64,000 nt of DNA from Kribbella pratensis. GTDB taxonomy: Bacteria; Actinomycetota; Actinomycetes; Propionibacteriales; Kribbellaceae. Numbering within the stretch: position 1 is the first letter of the stretch; every line of letters starts with the position of its first letter. Position numbers and translations under genes: made by a program. Of the stretch, positions 62,445 to 64,000 are shown in pieces. Location: NCBI RefSeq assembly GCF_004366075.1, contig NZ_SODU01000002.1:186001-250000 (forward strand), given 5' to 3'. Below the pieces are notes generated by a model that made no database searches, was not told the DNA's origin, and was given only the letters and a program-made list of their open reading frames with translations.

Positions 62445-63425
62445 TCAGCTGAGTTGGGTGAGGATCTCGGCCATCGTCGCGTAGCTTTCGCGGACGGCTT
62501 TGGGGTTGTTGAGGCGGTGGCGTTCGAGGCGGAGTGCGGCTAGGTGGCGGGCCTCGTAGAGGCTTGCTCGCCAGAGGGCGGCCGGGGTTCGGTTCAAGGC
62601 GCCGTACGAGTCCCAGAAGGATTCCCGTTCGTCGTGCTTCGCCTGGGCCATGCGGATGGTCCAGTCCGCGGCGGGGTCGCCGAACTCGGTTCGGTCGAAG
62701 TCGAGTACGCCGGAGATCAGCGGTTCGGATGCGGTCGCGTCGAGGAGGCAGTTCACCGTCCACAGGTCGCCCGTCAGCAGCCGCGGCTCGCGTACTTCGT
62801 CCAGCGTCGCGCGCTCCTGTGCAGCCAGCTCGGCAGCCTTTCGTACGTCGGTGCCGTCGAGACCCGCTTGCTCCAGGTCGTCGGCGATCTGCGTGAAGGA
62901 TGCGGTCACTGCCTCACTCCAGGACGCGTACGACGGGCCGGCCACGCGGCCGAAGTGCGGTCCGCGTACGTCGTGCACGGTTCGGGCGATCGCGCCGAGT
63001 TGGCGGAAGAACGTCGTACGGCCGGATCGTGGATAGCGGCCGAGTTGCTCCGGTGCTGGAATGCCTGCCAGGCAGGTCTGGATCATCCAGTCCCGGTCCA
63101 CGATGTCGTGAGACCAGTCGACCGCCAGGACCTGTGGCATCAAAGGCGCAATCGCCGCGAGCCAAGGAACGGTCGCGTATTCGTTGCGCATCAGGTGCAG
63201 CTCGGACCCGAACTGCACTGCCTCTTGCGGTGCCGCCCGTAGGATCACCGGGTCGTTCCTCCCGGCCACGTCCACCCGGTAGACGCTGTTGTAGCCGCCG
63301 TACCCCAGCTCAACAGCCCTCACCGCGCGAGAACCGAACGCCCGCAGGCAGATCGCCTCGATCTCCCCCGCCGTCAGCCCACGCTGAAACGCCCCCGCTT
63401 CCCGCGCAACGCCTTGGAGCTCCAT
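62445..63425 (-). CDS. APH/choline-kinase-like phosphotransferase, atypical catalytic loop
   Basis: A 326-residue kinase-like fold. It has a nucleotide-binding region (ELGYGGYNSVYRV), catalytic loop LLTGDLWTVNCLL, and metal site GVLDFDRTEFGDPAADW. The His of the usual HGDLxxxN is Thr here (TGDLWTVN), while the Asp and Asn are kept. The substrate is unknown; antibiotic resistance should not be assumed. Convergent with the Fic gene. Confidence 0.78.
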   Translation of the reverse strand: MELQGVAREAGAFQRGLTAGEIEAICLRAFGSRAVRAVELGYGGYNSVYRVDVAGRNDPVILRAAPQEAVQFGSELHLMRNEYATVPWLAAIAPLMPQVLAVDWSHDIVDRDWMIQTCLAGIPAPEQLGRYPRSGRTTFFRQLGAIARTVHDVRGPHFGRVAGPSYASWSEAVTASFTQIADDLEQAGLDGTDVRKAAELAAQERATLDEVREPRLLTGDLWTVNCLLDATASEPLISGVLDFDRTEFGDPAADWTIRMAQAKHDERESFWDSYGALNRTPAALWRASLYEARHLAALRLERHRLNNPKAVRESYATMAEILTQLS

Positions 63426-63453
63426 CTCCCGCCTTCCGAGTAGTGAGCGGGAG

Positions 63454-64000
63454 CTACAGGTTGTACGTGCGGGTGGCGGTGGTGGTGAAGATTGCCTCGT
63501 GTTCGGTGGGTGACAGGTTGGTGGTGAGGGTTTCGGCGGTTTCTACTACTTCGGCGTACGACGCGGCGAGGAGGCAGACGGGCCAGTCGGAGCCGAACAT
63601 GACTCGCTCCGGGCCGAAGGCGTTCAGGACGACGTCGGCGTACGGCTGGAGGTCGGTGGGTTTCCAGGTGGTCCAGGGGGCTTCGGTGACCATGCCGGAG
63701 AGTTTGCAGGTGACGTTGGGGAGGGCGGCAAGCTCGCGGAGTTGGGTCGCCCACGGCTCGAGAGGCTCGCCGACGGCCGGCTTCGAGATGTGGTCGACGA
63801 CGAAGGTGAGCTGCGGGAGGTTGCGGGCGGTCTGGATCGCGGCCGGGAGATGCGGTGTCTTGGTGAGCAGGTCGTACACCAGACCGGCGTCGGCGACGGC
63901 GGACAGCCCGCGCTGAACGTCGGGGCGCAGGAGCCAGTCGACGTCGGGCTCGTCGTGTACCTGGTGCCGGATGCCCTTCAAATACGAGCCGTCCGGGCGC
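63454..64000 (-). CDS. Amidohydrolase-2 family (lactonase-like) protein, 3' part; 5' end outside window
   Basis: 182 codons run leftward from the right edge. The visible sequence starts RPDGSYLKGIRHQVHDEPDVDWL and has metal-ligand His in VDHISKPAV and Asp in MFGSDWPV, ending TRTYNL. This is the C-terminal two thirds of the L-fuconolactonase-like amidohydrolase group, which opens sugar lactones. The reading frame continues past 64000. Confidence 0.82.
   Translation of the reverse strand, partial: RPDGSYLKGIRHQVHDEPDVDWLLRPDVQRGLSAVADAGLVYDLLTKTPHLPAAIQTARNLPQLTFVVDHISKPAVGEPLEPWATQLRELAALPNVTCKLSGMVTEAPWTTWKPTDLQPYADVVLNAFGPERVMFGSDWPVCLLAASYAEVVETAETLTTNLSPTEHEAIFTTTATRTYNL

Overview
The window is high-GC, gene-dense DNA from a mycelial-type actinobacterium. 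It shows GTG and TTG starts, ATGA/GTGA stop-start overlaps, an F420-type LLM oxidoreductase, a large SARP-like regulator, a PPi-dependent phosphofructokinase and an mprA-mprB-pepD block. Gene content would suit Kribbella or a close relative, but that genus call is an inference from gene content. I saw no rRNA, tRNA, CRISPR, transposase or phage module. It reads as a chromosomal stretch with genes cut at both edges: paaN at the left and an amidohydrolase at the right.

Layout. (1) 1-3.5 kb: phenylacetate catabolism, with paaN diverging from paaI-thiolase-paaK. (2) 3.5-14.2 kb: regulators (DUF433/HTH, TetR, a giant SARP/NB-ARC/TPR protein), a serine beta-lactamase-like hydrolase, a VOC protein, a DrrAB-type ABC exporter, and a GntR-MFS pair. 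(3) 14.4-20.5 kb: secreted subtilisin, several unrecognised proteins, a nitrilase-family amidohydrolase and an EamA exporter, with many inverted repeats between them. (4) 20.5-25.5 kb: bkdABC branched-chain 2-oxoacid dehydrogenase genes diverging from an EamA transporter. (5) 25.5-32.6 kb: a secreted protein with an internal duplication, an SDR, a HisC-like aminotransferase, an amidinotransferase behind a perfect palindrome, a three-domain peptidoglycan hydrolase with a PEGA partner, and a GntR regulator. (6) 32.6-41.5 kb: one long leftward carbohydrate operon (DUF4185-type secreted protein, GntR, sugar ABC importer, SDR, enolase-superfamily dehydratase, glycoside hydrolase-like protein), with a promoter and operator at its head. 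(7) 41.6-47.1 kb: small membrane protein, low-molecular-weight phosphatase, PPi-PFK, Lrp regulator, EamA exporter, LLM oxidoreductase, acetamidase. (8) 47.2-56.1 kb: envelope-stress block mprA-mprB-merR-pepD, then DinB-like protein, pirin, a mutarotase-like protein, a PBP lipoprotein and a zinc-ribbon protein. (9) 56.1-64 kb: thioesterase, GNAT, a three-gene ABC-2 exporter, Y-family polymerase, Fic protein, APH-like kinase, amidohydrolase fragment.

How genes work together. The paa genes activate phenylacetate and finish its ring-cleavage route; the ring-epoxidase genes are not in view. The operon at 32.6-41.5 kb couples uptake, regulation and oxidation/dehydration of a sugar or sugar acid. 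The envelope-stress genes look like one regulon: the same direct-repeat motif with an 11-bp period lies upstream of mprA, as a six-unit array upstream of pepD, and in front of the zinc-ribbon gene just after the PBP.

The most interesting unexplained signals are: the phased box array (50494-50559); a perfect 12-bp-arm AT-rich palindrome filling the gap between dinB and a Fic gene with a C-terminal winged helix (61191-61220); the TACTGC repeat cluster (50178-50348); the two-repeat secreted Cys protein (25941-26534); nested inverted repeats at 19393-19495; and a stem that would bury the Shine-Dalgarno of an ABC permease (59200-59263).
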